NCBI GenBank assembly: GCA_041395445.1
Contig: JAWLAO010000003.1
Coordinates: forward strand, 310,001-374,000
Length of the DNA stretch: 64,000 nt
From: Gammaproteobacteria bacterium
GTDB taxonomy: Bacteria; Pseudomonadota; Gammaproteobacteria; Xanthomonadales; Marinicellaceae
Direction of reading: 5' to 3'
The position numbers and the translations under genes were made by a program. The notes under the pieces are model-generated. The model saw only the letters and a list, made by a program, of their open reading frames with translations. It ran no database searches and was not told the origin of the DNA. Below, in pieces: positions 35,991 through 44,407 of the stretch. The number at the start of each line of letters is the position of its first letter. The first letter of the stretch is position 1.

Positions 35991-37843
35991 TGAAAAAAAT
36001 AGAATACAAAGACAAAGGCAGCATATTAAATCCTTTAAAAAATTTACAGTTTTTTGCCCGTAAGCCAATTACTGAAAAACTACAACCCCGACCGGCAAGT
36101 GCCAGTTATCGAGGTTTTCATATCAATGATATGGACAAATGCATTGGATGCAGCTCTTGTCAAAAAATTTGTGACAATGCCGCTATCACAATGGTTGAAG
36201 TTCCATCCATCAAAGAAGACGCCAGCAAAGGTATTCGTAATTTACGTCCGGCAATTGATTATGGTCGTTGTTGCTGGTGTGCTTTGTGTGTTGATATTTG
36301 TCCGACCAGTGCCATAGAGCTATCCCGAGAGTATGTTCATACCTGTGACGGAGATGAGACAGATAGCTATTTTGTGTTTCCACAGGAAAGCGGTATTCAT
36401 GGGCTAAATTTTGAAAAAGGCTGGACCAAAACCAAAGACAGCGATTTGCTCGACAGAGAACGTCGTCCGATGCAGGAGATGAAGCCCGAAGACCGAATTG
36501 ATAGTTTTGATGAAATTGTTGATGGCTTCACCATGGGAATGGCGGTTGAAGAAGCATCAAGATGTGTGGATTGTGGTTTATGTGAAGATGCTTGCCCGGC
36601 ACACATGCATGCTCCGAATTATATTCGTTCGATTTATGAAGGAAATCTGGAGCAAGCGGTTGAATGGATGTATGAAACTAACCCTTTTTCACATGTTTGC
36701 GGAAGAGTTTGTACACATATTTGTGAATCCGCCTGTTCATTAGGCCGGGTTGGAGAAGATGGAGTGAAAACCTCACAACCCATAGCAATTCGTTGGTTAA
36801 AACGCTTTGCAATGGATCATGTTCCCAAAACCAAAATCAAGCAAATTGCCAAAAAAGGTAAAGCTACGAAAAAATCAGGTAAACGAGTTGCGATTATCGG
36901 TGCAGGACCTTCGGGTTTAACAACCGCTTTTGATTTGGCAAAAAAGGGTCATAAAGTTACTGTGTACGAAGCTCAACCGAAAGGTGGCGGAATGGTTCGA
37001 TATGGCATACCCAATTACAGGCTTCCTGAAGACCGCCTGGATCAGGATATTGAAGTGATTCAATCGGTTGGCGTTGATATTCAGTACAATGTTCAAATCG
37101 GCAAAGATATCACTATGCAACTACTACAAAAAGAAAATGATGCTGTGGTTTTGGCAATTGGCTTGCAAAATGGTCGCTCCACACGAATTCCCGGAAGTGA
37201 CAATAAAAATGTCAAAAAGGCTGTTGACTTGTTAAGAATGATTCCAAAAGGTGAAGAATTTGAAATTCCTCAATCAGCAGTTGTGATTGGTGGTGGTAAT
37301 GTGGCGATGGATATTGCGCGTTCTCTGGCTCGTTTACAAAAGCAAAAATTCGGCAAAGTCGGAATTACTGTTTCAGCTTTGGAAACCTTGGGTAAAAACT
37401 TTTTGGCAGACGATGAGGAAGTCAAAGAGTCCAAAGAAGAAGACATAACCATTTTGGATGCCAGAGGACCTGTGCAATGTGTTGTTGATAAAAATGGTAA
37501 ACTCACAGGTTTAGAAACAGTCAAAGTGGTTTCTATTTTCGATGAGAAAGGTCGTTTTGCTCCTAAATACGATGATTCTGACAAACAATTTCATGAAGCA
37601 GAAATGGTTGTGGAAGCCATAGGTCAAATGGCTGACATTTCGGTACTTGGCGAAGAGTTGACTGAAGAACTGGAATGGAATCGGGGACGGATTCAGGTTG
37701 ATGAAAATGGTTCAACATCTGTAGATTGGTTATGGTCAGCAGGCGACATGGTCAACGGTCCGGATGTGATTCATGCAGTTGCTGATGGTCACAGAGTGGC
37801 AACAGATATTGATAAGTATTTACGGAAAGAGAAAAAATCATGA
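35990..37843 (+). CDS. Fusion of NuoI-like ferredoxin subunit (MbxN) with GltD/NfnL-like FAD-NAD(P) oxidoreductase
   Basis: 617 residues. An N-terminal ferredoxin domain (about residues 45-115) has two 4Fe-4S motifs, CIGCSSCQKIC and CCWCALCVDICP, as in NuoI/MbxN. A GltD-type cysteine domain follows (about 185-275: CVDCGLCEDACPAHMHAP, CGRVCTHICESACSLG). Then comes the flavoprotein module, with FAD-binding GAGPSGLTTAFDLA near 305 and NAD(P)-binding IGGGNVAMDIARSLARL near 425, ending SAGDMVNGPDVIHAVADG. The layout predicts entry of NAD(P)H electrons at FAD and transfer to the J subunit. Fusion of the two functions in one chain replaces the separate ferredoxin partner of archaeal complexes. ATG overlaps the previous stop (TAATG). 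Confidence 0.9.
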   Translation: MKKIEYKDKGSILNPLKNLQFFARKPITEKLQPRPASASYRGFHINDMDKCIGCSSCQKICDNAAITMVEVPSIKEDASKGIRNLRPAIDYGRCCWCALCVDICPTSAIELSREYVHTCDGDETDSYFVFPQESGIHGLNFEKGWTKTKDSDLLDRERRPMQEMKPEDRIDSFDEIVDGFTMGMAVEEASRCVDCGLCEDACPAHMHAPNYIRSIYEGNLEQAVEWMYETNPFSHVCGRVCTHICESACSLGRVGEDGVKTSQPIAIRWLKRFAMDHVPKTKIKQIAKKGKATKKSGKRVAIIGAGPSGLTTAFDLAKKGHKVTVYEAQPKGGGMVRYGIPNYRLPEDRLDQDIEVIQSVGVDIQYNVQIGKDITMQLLQKENDAVVLAIGLQNGRSTRIPGSDNKNVKKAVDLLRMIPKGEEFEIPQSAVVIGGGNVAMDIARSLARLQKQKFGKVGITVSALETLGKNFLADDEEVKESKEEDITILDARGPVQCVVDKNGKLTGLETVKVVSIFDEKGRFAPKYDDSDKQFHEAEMVVEAIGQMADISVLGEELTEELEWNRGRIQVDENGSTSVDWLWSAGDMVNGPDVIHAVADGHRVATDIDKYLRKEKKS

Positions 37844-38361
37844 GTGAAAAACATAAAGAAGGTCACAGTAAATCCTATAAAAAACTGCAAGGGATGAAAA
37901 CTCTGGAAGAAATTCTGGATGTTGCAATTTCATTCGAAAAAACGGCTAGAGATTTTTATTCTGCCCTAGTTCCAAAAGTCAGTAAAAATCTTCGCTATTT
38001 GGTTGAAGAGTTGGCAGAAGAGGAACAGGAACATTTTGATTTATTCAGTAGCCTGAAAGATAGTCCGAATGTTAAAAAACAACTCAAAAAAAGAATCAAA
38101 ACACCAACCGAGGATCACAAATTCTCAGACTTTGTGCAATTGCTGGATTTGGGTGACAAACCTGATGATCAAAGCATCTTGCAATACGCATTAGCTCGTG
38201 AAGATGCCGCGATGAAACAATATCAGGAACTTGCAGATAACGCCCCCGAAGGTGAACTCAAAGACACTTTTCAGTTTTTAGCCTTTGAAGAAGCCGAACA
38301 TAAATTAGAGCTGGAAAAGAAATACTACGAAATTATTCATAGTGGCGGTCCGGGTAACTGA
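37840..38361 (+). CDS. Ferritin-like (rubrerythrin-type) diiron protein ending the operon
   Basis: 173 residues. Two helical hairpins each carry a carboxylate/histidine iron motif: ISFEKTARDFYSALV with LAEEEQEHFDLF, and LAREDAAMKQYQELA with LAFEEAEHKLELEKKYYE. These E...ExxH pairs match the rubrerythrin diiron site. No rubredoxin CxxC domain is present, so it must receive electrons from another partner. It overlaps the fusion gene by four bases, making a dedicated role likely: peroxide scavenging beside an oxygen-sensitive complex, or redox partner. Both are inference. Confidence 0.85.
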   Translation: MSEKHKEGHSKSYKKLQGMKTLEEILDVAISFEKTARDFYSALVPKVSKNLRYLVEELAEEEQEHFDLFSSLKDSPNVKKQLKKRIKTPTEDHKFSDFVQLLDLGDKPDDQSILQYALAREDAAMKQYQELADNAPEGELKDTFQFLAFEEAEHKLELEKKYYEIIHSGGPGN

Positions 38362-38419
38362 TTTAGAGCTGTAAAGGCGTTCGGGTAGCAATATTTCCCT
38401 AATTGAAGTATTATTTTAG

Positions 38420-38459
38420 TGAAACATTAGCCTTTCGGCTTGATGTTTCATGATTTTTT
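38420..38459 (+). terminator. Rho-independent terminator of the Mbx-like operon
   Basis: TGAAACAT (38420-38427) pairs perfectly with ATGTTTCA (38443-38450). An inner AGCC / GGCT pair extends the stem, and six T follow (38454-38459). It lies 59 bases past the last stop codon of the operon. Confidence 0.7.
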
Positions 38460-38515
38460 CTATTTGATAGAAGAATAAATGAAAAAATCCATAAAAATAA
38501 TACGAGGGGCAAATG

Positions 38516-39403
38516 ATGAAAATTTCAAGAATACTCAGTTCAATCATTTTGTTTGGTTGTCTTGTTAGTGCGAATGCAAATGATTGGAAACAGCTCGACA
38601 TACAAGGTTATTTAGATAAGCAATTATCCTGTCAGCTCAAAGTTCAAGAGCTGCAATGATCTCACACAATCTGGCCGGAACATAACAAAACCCCTAAACC
38701 TCTTTTCCAAGATAGAGCTGATTTAAAAACTATAAAGCAAAATATTAATGATATTTTAGTGAAAGAGCAGCTCTTGTCTGACTATGATAAAACTTCAATT
38801 AGTTCCGAAAACCTACAAAATGAGTTGAATCGTATTGTTAGAGATACTAAAAATGCAACTCGTCTGAATCAATATTTTAGTCTTTTTGATAATAATGCAA
38901 ACTCCATTGTAGAATGTTTGGTTCGCCCAATTGTGGTTAAAAACTTATGGAGAAAAAATACTAACGTTACAAAAACATATAGAGACCAGAAGAATCTATT
39001 AGTAGTGCCGGAAACCACCGAGTTTGATTACATCATTCCAAAATTTCACAATGACAAAGAATTTTTAGCTAAAAACACCCTATCTCAGGAATCTGATATT
39101 TGGCTGACAATGAGCTCAGCGGATGCTCCACAAGCTCGCTACTATCACACAGCTGTGTGGGCTGGGTCAGAAATGATTGTTTGGGGTGGTTTTAGTTATT
39201 TTGATACCGGAGGCAGATATGTGGTTGATGGGAACTGGACTGCAACCGGATCAAATAATGCGCCTTCAGGCAGAGACCGCCATACAGGTGTTTGGGCAGG
39301 AGATAGCATGATCATTTGGGGTGGTGATACAATTATGGGCAGAACCAACACCGGAGCTATCTATTTTCCGGATGAACTCATTTTTGCCAATGGTTTTGAA
39401 TAA
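38516..39403 (+). pseudogene. Secreted Kelch-like repeat protein gene with in-frame TGA, ending in LIFANGFE
   Basis: ATG 38516 follows GAGGGG at six bases and gives a signal peptide (MKISRILSSIILFGCLVSANA). The same frame meets TGA at 38657-38659 and continues open to 39403, so the product is either truncated or needs readthrough. The C-terminal third has two repeats of the type RYYHTAVWAGSEMIVWGG and RDRHTGVWAGDSMIIWGG, seen in Kelch-like propeller proteins that usually have many more, so an internal deletion is likely as well. The end DELIFANGFE mirrors the tail of the FG-GAP protein at 9094. The frame after the stop could restart at GTG 38759, without a signal peptide. Confidence 0.6.
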
Positions 39404-39486
39404 TCAGCTAGTGGTTTAAAAAACTATAATTCAAAACTTCACCTTATGAAGCTGGCACTTACTGGTCTTCTTTTCAGTTGATTGGT

Positions 39487-39492
39487 TATAAT
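39487..39492 (+). promoter_or_regulatory. -10 element six bases before the mutL start
   Basis: TATAAT 39487-39492 is followed by six bases and ATG 39499, so the predicted transcription start coincides with the start codon. No Shine-Dalgarno sequence precedes the ATG and no convincing -35 is visible. A leaderless mutL transcript is the simplest reading. Confidence 0.45.
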
Positions 39493-39498
39493 ACATAC

Positions 39499-41307
39499 AT
39501 GGAAAACAGAATTCAGAAACTCCCTGATTTATTAGTTGATCAGATTGCAGCGGGCGAGGTTATTGAGCGTCCGGCGTCTGTTGTTAAAGAACTGATTGAA
39601 AACTCAATTGATGCCGGAGCCACTCGTATTACGGTTGAAATTGAGCAGGGCGGGAAAAAACTAATACGAGTCACTGATAATGGTTTTGGGCTGAACCAAC
39701 AGGATATGGAACTATCAATTCAGCGTCATGCCACCAGTAAAATTCATAACCTTGAAGACTTGGAGTCACTTCACTCACTCGGTTTTAGGGGAGAAGCACT
39801 GCCCAGTATCGTTTCCATTAGTCGTTTCAGCTTGATTTCCAAAACAGAAGAGAGTTCCCACGCCTATCAGCTCAACTGTTCCGGTGGCAAATGTGACGGA
39901 ATAAAACCGGCACAACATACAACAGGGACAACTATCGAAGTCAGAGATTTGTTTTACAATACACCAGCAAGAAGGCGGTTTTTAAAAACGGATAAAACTG
40001 AATTTTTAAGGATTGATGAATTGATTAAAAACATATCGTTATCCCGGTTTGATATTGGTTTCACATTGATTCATAACGGCAAAATAGTGAGGATCTCACA
40101 AGGCGGTGAGAATCAAAATTTAAAAAAAGCTCGTATTAGTCAGTTGTGTGGTAAAGAGTTTTTCGACAACTCATTTTACATTGATGAAAACCGCCACGGT
40201 ATGAGATTATATGGTTGGGTGGCTAAACCATCCTGGAATCGAGCATCAGCCGATCGTCAGTTTTTTTACATCAATGGGCGAATGATTAAGGACAAACTGA
40301 TTGGTCACGCGGTGAGACAAGCCTATCAGGATGTGCTTTTTCATGGGCGTTTTCCGGCATTTATTCTTTATTTTGATTTAAATCCGGCGTTGGTTGATGT
40401 CAATGTACACCCTACAAAACACGAGGTTCGTTTTCGAGAATCACAACAGGTTCATGGATTTATCTTTGGTTCTCTTAATCATGCGTTATCACAAACACGT
40501 CCCGGGTCAGAGTTAAATTCAACGAATTCTTTAGGGTTCAACACGGCAAATCTTCCGCAGATTGATTATTCAAAAATGCAATCTTCAATGTCCTTTAATC
40601 CCTCGGGCAGTTATGGTTCACCACGAGTCGCAGAAACAGGCGGTTCATATCTAAAAACGATTGCCGAAGCCGGAATGCAATTACCTGATTTTGAGAATAC
40701 TAGAACAGAAAGCAGTGAAGATATTCCACCTTTGGGTTTCGCAAAAGCACAGTTGCACGGCGTTTTTATCGTCGCTGAAAATAAGCAAGGAATGGTGATT
40801 GTCGATATGCATGCAGCTCATGAAAGAATCACCTATGAATGGATGAAAAACTCCATGCAGGAATCAGAAATTCGTTCCCAGTCATTGCTTGTACCAATTG
40901 CTATGTCTGTGAGCGAAAGAGAAACTCATGCAGTCGAAGAGTATTCTGAATGGTTCCAAAAACTAGGTTTTGAAATCCAATCAGCATCAAAGGAATCGAT
41001 TATTATTCGCAAAGTTCCATCAATATTAATCAAAACTGATATTGAAGAACTCATCAAAGATGTACTCTCTGAAATTGTAACACTTGGTTCCAGCCGAAAA
41101 ATTGAAGCGGGTATGAATGAAATCCTCGCCTCTATGGCATGTCATGGTTCAGTTCGGGCAAACCGACAAATGACGATTGTTGAGATGAATGCCTTGTTGC
41201 GTGAAATGGAAAAGACCGAACGAGCCGATCAATGTAACCATGGTCGCCCAACCTGGGTGCAACTGGATATGAAACAAATGGATAAATTGTTTCTCAGAGG
41301 TCAGTAG
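39499..41307 (+). CDS. mutL: DNA mismatch repair protein MutL, endonuclease-type
   Basis: 602 residues from ATG 39499 (MENRIQKLPDLLVDQIAAGEVIERP); upstream in-frame TTG 39478 is rejected. The GHKL ATPase domain has ELIENSIDAGA, DNGFG, GFRGEALPSI and TTIEVRDLFYNTPARRRF. A variable linker covers about residues 330-410. The C-terminal domain has DMHAAHERITYE, fitting the metal-binding endonuclease motif DQHA(x2)E(x4)E with Q replaced by M, plus MACHGSVRANR and NHGRP. This is the nicking MutL of bacteria without MutH, unlike E. coli. It overlaps the convergent HPP gene by 14 bases. Confidence 0.96.
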   Translation: MENRIQKLPDLLVDQIAAGEVIERPASVVKELIENSIDAGATRITVEIEQGGKKLIRVTDNGFGLNQQDMELSIQRHATSKIHNLEDLESLHSLGFRGEALPSIVSISRFSLISKTEESSHAYQLNCSGGKCDGIKPAQHTTGTTIEVRDLFYNTPARRRFLKTDKTEFLRIDELIKNISLSRFDIGFTLIHNGKIVRISQGGENQNLKKARISQLCGKEFFDNSFYIDENRHGMRLYGWVAKPSWNRASADRQFFYINGRMIKDKLIGHAVRQAYQDVLFHGRFPAFILYFDLNPALVDVNVHPTKHEVRFRESQQVHGFIFGSLNHALSQTRPGSELNSTNSLGFNTANLPQIDYSKMQSSMSFNPSGSYGSPRVAETGGSYLKTIAEAGMQLPDFENTRTESSEDIPPLGFAKAQLHGVFIVAENKQGMVIVDMHAAHERITYEWMKNSMQESEIRSQSLLVPIAMSVSERETHAVEEYSEWFQKLGFEIQSASKESIIIRKVPSILIKTDIEELIKDVLSEIVTLGSSRKIEAGMNEILASMACHGSVRANRQMTIVEMNALLREMEKTERADQCNHGRPTWVQLDMKQMDKLFLRGQ

Positions 41308-41944
41308 TTTGACGATTCTTTATTCTATGATGTCTGATAAACCCTGCGATTCTTTTCAGTCTTGAGACTTTCGGACTTTCAGCAGTACCCTGCAAATCTT
41401 TAATCAATCGGTATTTTTTCAAATAATGATGAGTAATGCCTAATAAAGTGGCACAAACCATCACGAATAATAAGTCATTCACGGCCGGAGTCTGCCGATC
41501 CAGAACAAAAGCCATCGCTGTTCCGGCTGCCGGAGGGTGTTCAAAATTAAAGATAGACATAAACAACATTGCAAAACCAACGGAAAAAGAAATAAAAACA
41601 ATCATCACTTCATTCTCATTTTGCGGAAATTGTTGCATAAAAATATGCATTAAGTGCCAAAGTATTATACCGATTAATACTCCGATAAACTGACCACCGA
41701 TAATTTTTTTACTGAGTGAATCATAAATGGTGGTACTGATAAAAGTCAGAAAAGTGCTTGAAGCAATTGCTGAGAATATAATCTGGTTTTTTAGTGGTAT
41801 AAAAGAATTCCAAACCAGAAAAAACACCAATAAAAACAAGGTTGCCATAAAACTTTGTTTGAAATAGGTAAACAGACTGATGCTTTTACCAATCTTATTA
41901 TCAAAGACACGAGACCAGATGTTTTTTCTATCTTTATTTTCCAT
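41294..41944 (-). CDS. HPP-family membrane protein
   Basis: 216 residues. Four to five hydrophobic segments and the family signature FNFEHPPAAGTAMAFVL, whose HPP triplet names the family. Some HPP proteins from cyanobacteria and plants are linked to nitrite transport; the role here is not known. It follows the M23 peptidase gene on the minus strand with an 11-base overlap, so both are probably translated from one mRNA. The C-terminus is basic and cytosolic. Its 3' end overlaps mutL by 14 bases. Confidence 0.8.
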   Translation of the reverse strand: MENKDRKNIWSRVFDNKIGKSISLFTYFKQSFMATLFLLVFFLVWNSFIPLKNQIIFSAIASSTFLTFISTTIYDSLSKKIIGGQFIGVLIGIILWHLMHIFMQQFPQNENEVMIVFISFSVGFAMLFMSIFNFEHPPAAGTAMAFVLDRQTPAVNDLLFVMVCATLLGITHHYLKKYRLIKDLQGTAESPKVSRLKRIAGFIRHHRIKNRQTTDL

Positions 41945-42749
41945 CTGATTGGTCAGGAATCATCAACTGAGGATCGAGCCGTATATTACCCAAATTTAAC
42001 CTCCAATCCAAATGTGGTCCTGTGGCTCGTCCGGTCATTCCGATTTCACCAATTTTTTCACCTTGCTTAACTTGAGTTCCAGCTTCAACAGTTAATTTTG
42101 ATAAATGCATAAATGTAGTGGTCAAGCCAAAACCATGGTCAATGATAATGGTTCCGCCGGTATAATACATTCCGGTCTCAGCCATACGAACAATTCCGGC
42201 TATGGGAGAAACCACATCAGTCCCGGTTTTATTAGCAATATCCATGCCGTAATGAGGTCGCTTCGGTTCTCCATTTAAAATTCGACGAGAACCATAAACT
42301 CCTGAAACTCTGCCCTGTGAGGGCCAGATAAAGGATTGTAAAAAGTCATCTCTTTTGTCAAAAAAACTACGTGCTTTAGCAACCTTAATATTATCTTGTT
42401 TAATTTGCTCAAGTACCTCTGCCGGAGGATTGACTTTGTTATCCGGTAATCCATTGATAACTTCGGTAGGGAAATCGCGAGCAGTTACCGGGACAGTCGT
42501 GGTATATTTTTCACCATTTAAGGTAATTTCCAGATTAATAGGATTTTCATCAAACCTTCCAAACCCAAACATAAAATATCCATCCTTTGTCATTTCTGTT
42601 TTAACACCATTTACTGAGACAACTGCTGACGGATGAGTTTGTGCAATAATCAATCCGCCTTGAGTTGGAGTTCCTTTCATGTTCAGAAAATAGCCGGGAG
42701 AGGAAAAAACACTCGTTGAAAGGATTAAAAAGGTTATTAGTAGTTTCAT
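41934..42749 (-). CDS. M23-family (LytM-type) peptidase, periplasmic
   Basis: 271 residues with an N-terminal signal (MKLLITFLILSTSVFSSPGY). The N-terminal beta domain (about 20-145) resembles that of periplasmic M23 proteins. The catalytic LytM domain carries HYGMDIANKTGTDV (H-x3-D zinc ligands), IDHGFGLTTTFMHLSKL and GRATGPHLDWRLN. In the last motif the usual HxH reads H-L-D, a variant I also recall from intact relatives of this proteobacterial subgroup, so activity is uncertain, not excluded. It should cleave peptidoglycan crosslinks or regulate amidases. First gene of a two-gene minus-strand unit with the HPP protein. Confidence 0.88.
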   Translation of the reverse strand: MKLLITFLILSTSVFSSPGYFLNMKGTPTQGGLIIAQTHPSAVVSVNGVKTEMTKDGYFMFGFGRFDENPINLEITLNGEKYTTTVPVTARDFPTEVINGLPDNKVNPPAEVLEQIKQDNIKVAKARSFFDKRDDFLQSFIWPSQGRVSGVYGSRRILNGEPKRPHYGMDIANKTGTDVVSPIAGIVRMAETGMYYTGGTIIIDHGFGLTTTFMHLSKLTVEAGTQVKQGEKIGEIGMTGRATGPHLDWRLNLGNIRLDPQLMIPDQSDGK

Positions 42750-42876
42750 AAATTCTATTGAATAAAGAATATCTCCATTTTAGCTTATCAGGTCAGATTG
42801 TTCTACTGACAAGAAAGTATATTCTGAAATCCATAGTTGGCTTTAAGGAAGTAAAATAAAAATTTTATAAATCTAA

Positions 42877-42904
42877 TTGATAATCATTCGCATTTATATA
42901 TAAT
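42877..42904 (+). promoter_or_regulatory. Promoter overlapped by a Fur box, upstream of the flavinylated redox operon
   Basis: TTGATA (42877-42882), a 16-base spacer and TATAAT (42899-42904) form a strong promoter. The -35 lies inside GATAATCATTCGCATT (42879-42894), which matches the core of the Fur consensus (GATAATCATT perfectly, about 13 of 19 overall). Iron-bound Fur would block RNA polymerase here, so the downstream four genes should be expressed under iron limitation. Confidence 0.65.
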
Positions 42905-42934
42905 TCCTCATATTCAATATTAATAGGATAACTG

Positions 42935-43867
42935 ATGAGAAAGAACATTACATTACTACTACTATTTATAACATTTAATGCATATACGGATAAAAGCGTA
43001 TGGGTTTATACAAAAGGAGCAGACACTCTACCTAAAGGTGCACTGGAATATAAGTTAAATATCATTTCAAGACAGAATAAGGACTCGGGAGACTACATCT
43101 TTAATGATATAAGACCTGAAATTGAATACGGAATATCAGATAAATTAACTTTATCAGCTGAGGTTATGGTTTTTGACCACAATTATTCGGTGGAGAATGA
43201 AAACTTACAGCCTATGTTTGATACCCAAGGTGGAGAAGCAGGACGATTCAATAAAACCCAAGTGGGTGGTTTTGAACTAGCACTCAAATACAATGTATTA
43301 AGCACATACAAAGACTTCATGGGATTGTCTTTTGGATTTGGTTATGAAAACCGAAATAAATACCGACTTGATGGCTCAAATATTAACCAAGATTCCTTTG
43401 TGTTTACAACATATACACAAAAGAACTTTTTAGATAACACATTACAACTAGCAGCAACTACTAAACTAGAGTTTGAAAGAAGAAATACTCCAGATGTGCT
43501 TGAAGAAGAAATTGCCGCTGACTTTTCTTTGGGAGTTTCCTATAGATTTAAGCCCAAATGGAACATTGGGATGGAGTTTAGACATCAATCTGATTATTTA
43601 AATCCTCAAGAAAATGGAGTTTTTAACCCCGAACTCAGGCGTTCCAGTTTTGATTTGACGGATTTCCGTGTTGGTTCGCAACATCAACGAGGAAATTATA
43701 TAGGACCATCTATTCATTATGCTGAAAAAGAATGGTGGGTGACAGCCGGAGTCCTTTGGCAGGTCGCTGGAGGAGGTTCTCCATTCTCCGAAAGTTATAG
43801 TAACAGAAATTGGGATGAACACGAAAAAGTTCATATTGGTTTTACAATCGCTTGGGAGAATGATTGA
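42935..43867 (+). CDS. Outer-membrane beta-barrel-like protein (DUF6662-like)
   Basis: 310 residues. A signal peptide (MRKNITLLLLFITFNAYT) precedes alternating beta-strands rich in aromatic residues, such as KLTLSAEVMVFDHNY, LSFGFGYENRNKY, DFSLGVSYRFKPKWNIGMEFRH and WWVTAGVLWQV. The protein closes in HIGFTIAWEND, a typical outer-membrane barrel ending. The start VWVYTKGADTLPKGALEY is reminiscent of DUF6662. It is the first gene after the Fur box and overlaps the next by one base (TGATG), so it belongs to the FMN-protein system and may form its outer-membrane partner. No TonB box is visible. Exact role unknown. Confidence 0.72.
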   Translation: MRKNITLLLLFITFNAYTDKSVWVYTKGADTLPKGALEYKLNIISRQNKDSGDYIFNDIRPEIEYGISDKLTLSAEVMVFDHNYSVENENLQPMFDTQGGEAGRFNKTQVGGFELALKYNVLSTYKDFMGLSFGFGYENRNKYRLDGSNINQDSFVFTTYTQKNFLDNTLQLAATTKLEFERRNTPDVLEEEIAADFSLGVSYRFKPKWNIGMEFRHQSDYLNPQENGVFNPELRRSSFDLTDFRVGSQHQRGNYIGPSIHYAEKEWWVTAGVLWQVAGGGSPFSESYSNRNWDEHEKVHIGFTIAWEND

Positions 43868-44406
43868 TGAACCGCCGGGACTTTAATAGATACTTAATCG
43901 CATTGGGAGCTAGTAGTTTATTAATCGGGCAAAAAGTGTGGGCAAAAAGCTATATAACTTTTGAGCAAGCTAAAAAAATAATGTGGCAAGATTTGGAGAT
44001 GGTTCCATTTGAATACAAGATGAACAAAGATCAGATGAAACGAATAAAGGAAAACTCAAAAACGAGAGTCAGAAATAATGTTTTGAAAGGATTGAAATCT
44101 TCTAGCAATGATTTTCTGATTGCAGATCAAGTTATAGGAAAACATGAATTCATTGATGTGGCAGTAGGAATTGATAGTACGGGAACAATCAGAGGAGTTG
44201 AAATTTTAACTTACAGAGAGTCTTATGGAGATGAGGTAATGAACCAAAAGTGGAGAAATCAATTCCTTGGAGTGAGTTCAAACGAAATATTAGAGCTCGA
44301 TGATCAGATAAAAAATATATCTGGTGCAACCATGTCCTGCCGACATATTACTGATGGGATAAATCGTTTAACCCACACTTGGAAAGAGGTTTTACAATAT
44401 ATTTAA
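43867..44406 (+). CDS. Tat-exported FMN-binding domain protein, target of ApbE flavinylation
   Basis: 179 residues from ATG 43867, overlapping the preceding TGA by one base. The N-terminus NRRDFNRYLIALGASSLL is a Tat-type signal (RRDF). The rest is an FMN-binding domain like that of RnfG and NqrC. GIDSTGTIRGVEILTYRESYG is its core strand pair, and NISGATMSCRHITDGINRL contains the SGAT-x-S flavinylation motif in which Thr receives FMN through a phosphoester bond. The flavin transferase ApbE is encoded next. The protein probably carries electrons on the outer face of the inner membrane. Confidence 0.85.
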   Translation: MNRRDFNRYLIALGASSLLIGQKVWAKSYITFEQAKKIMWQDLEMVPFEYKMNKDQMKRIKENSKTRVRNNVLKGLKSSSNDFLIADQVIGKHEFIDVAVGIDSTGTIRGVEILTYRESYGDEVMNQKWRNQFLGVSSNEILELDDQIKNISGATMSCRHITDGINRLTHTWKEVLQYI

Positions 44407-44407
44407 A

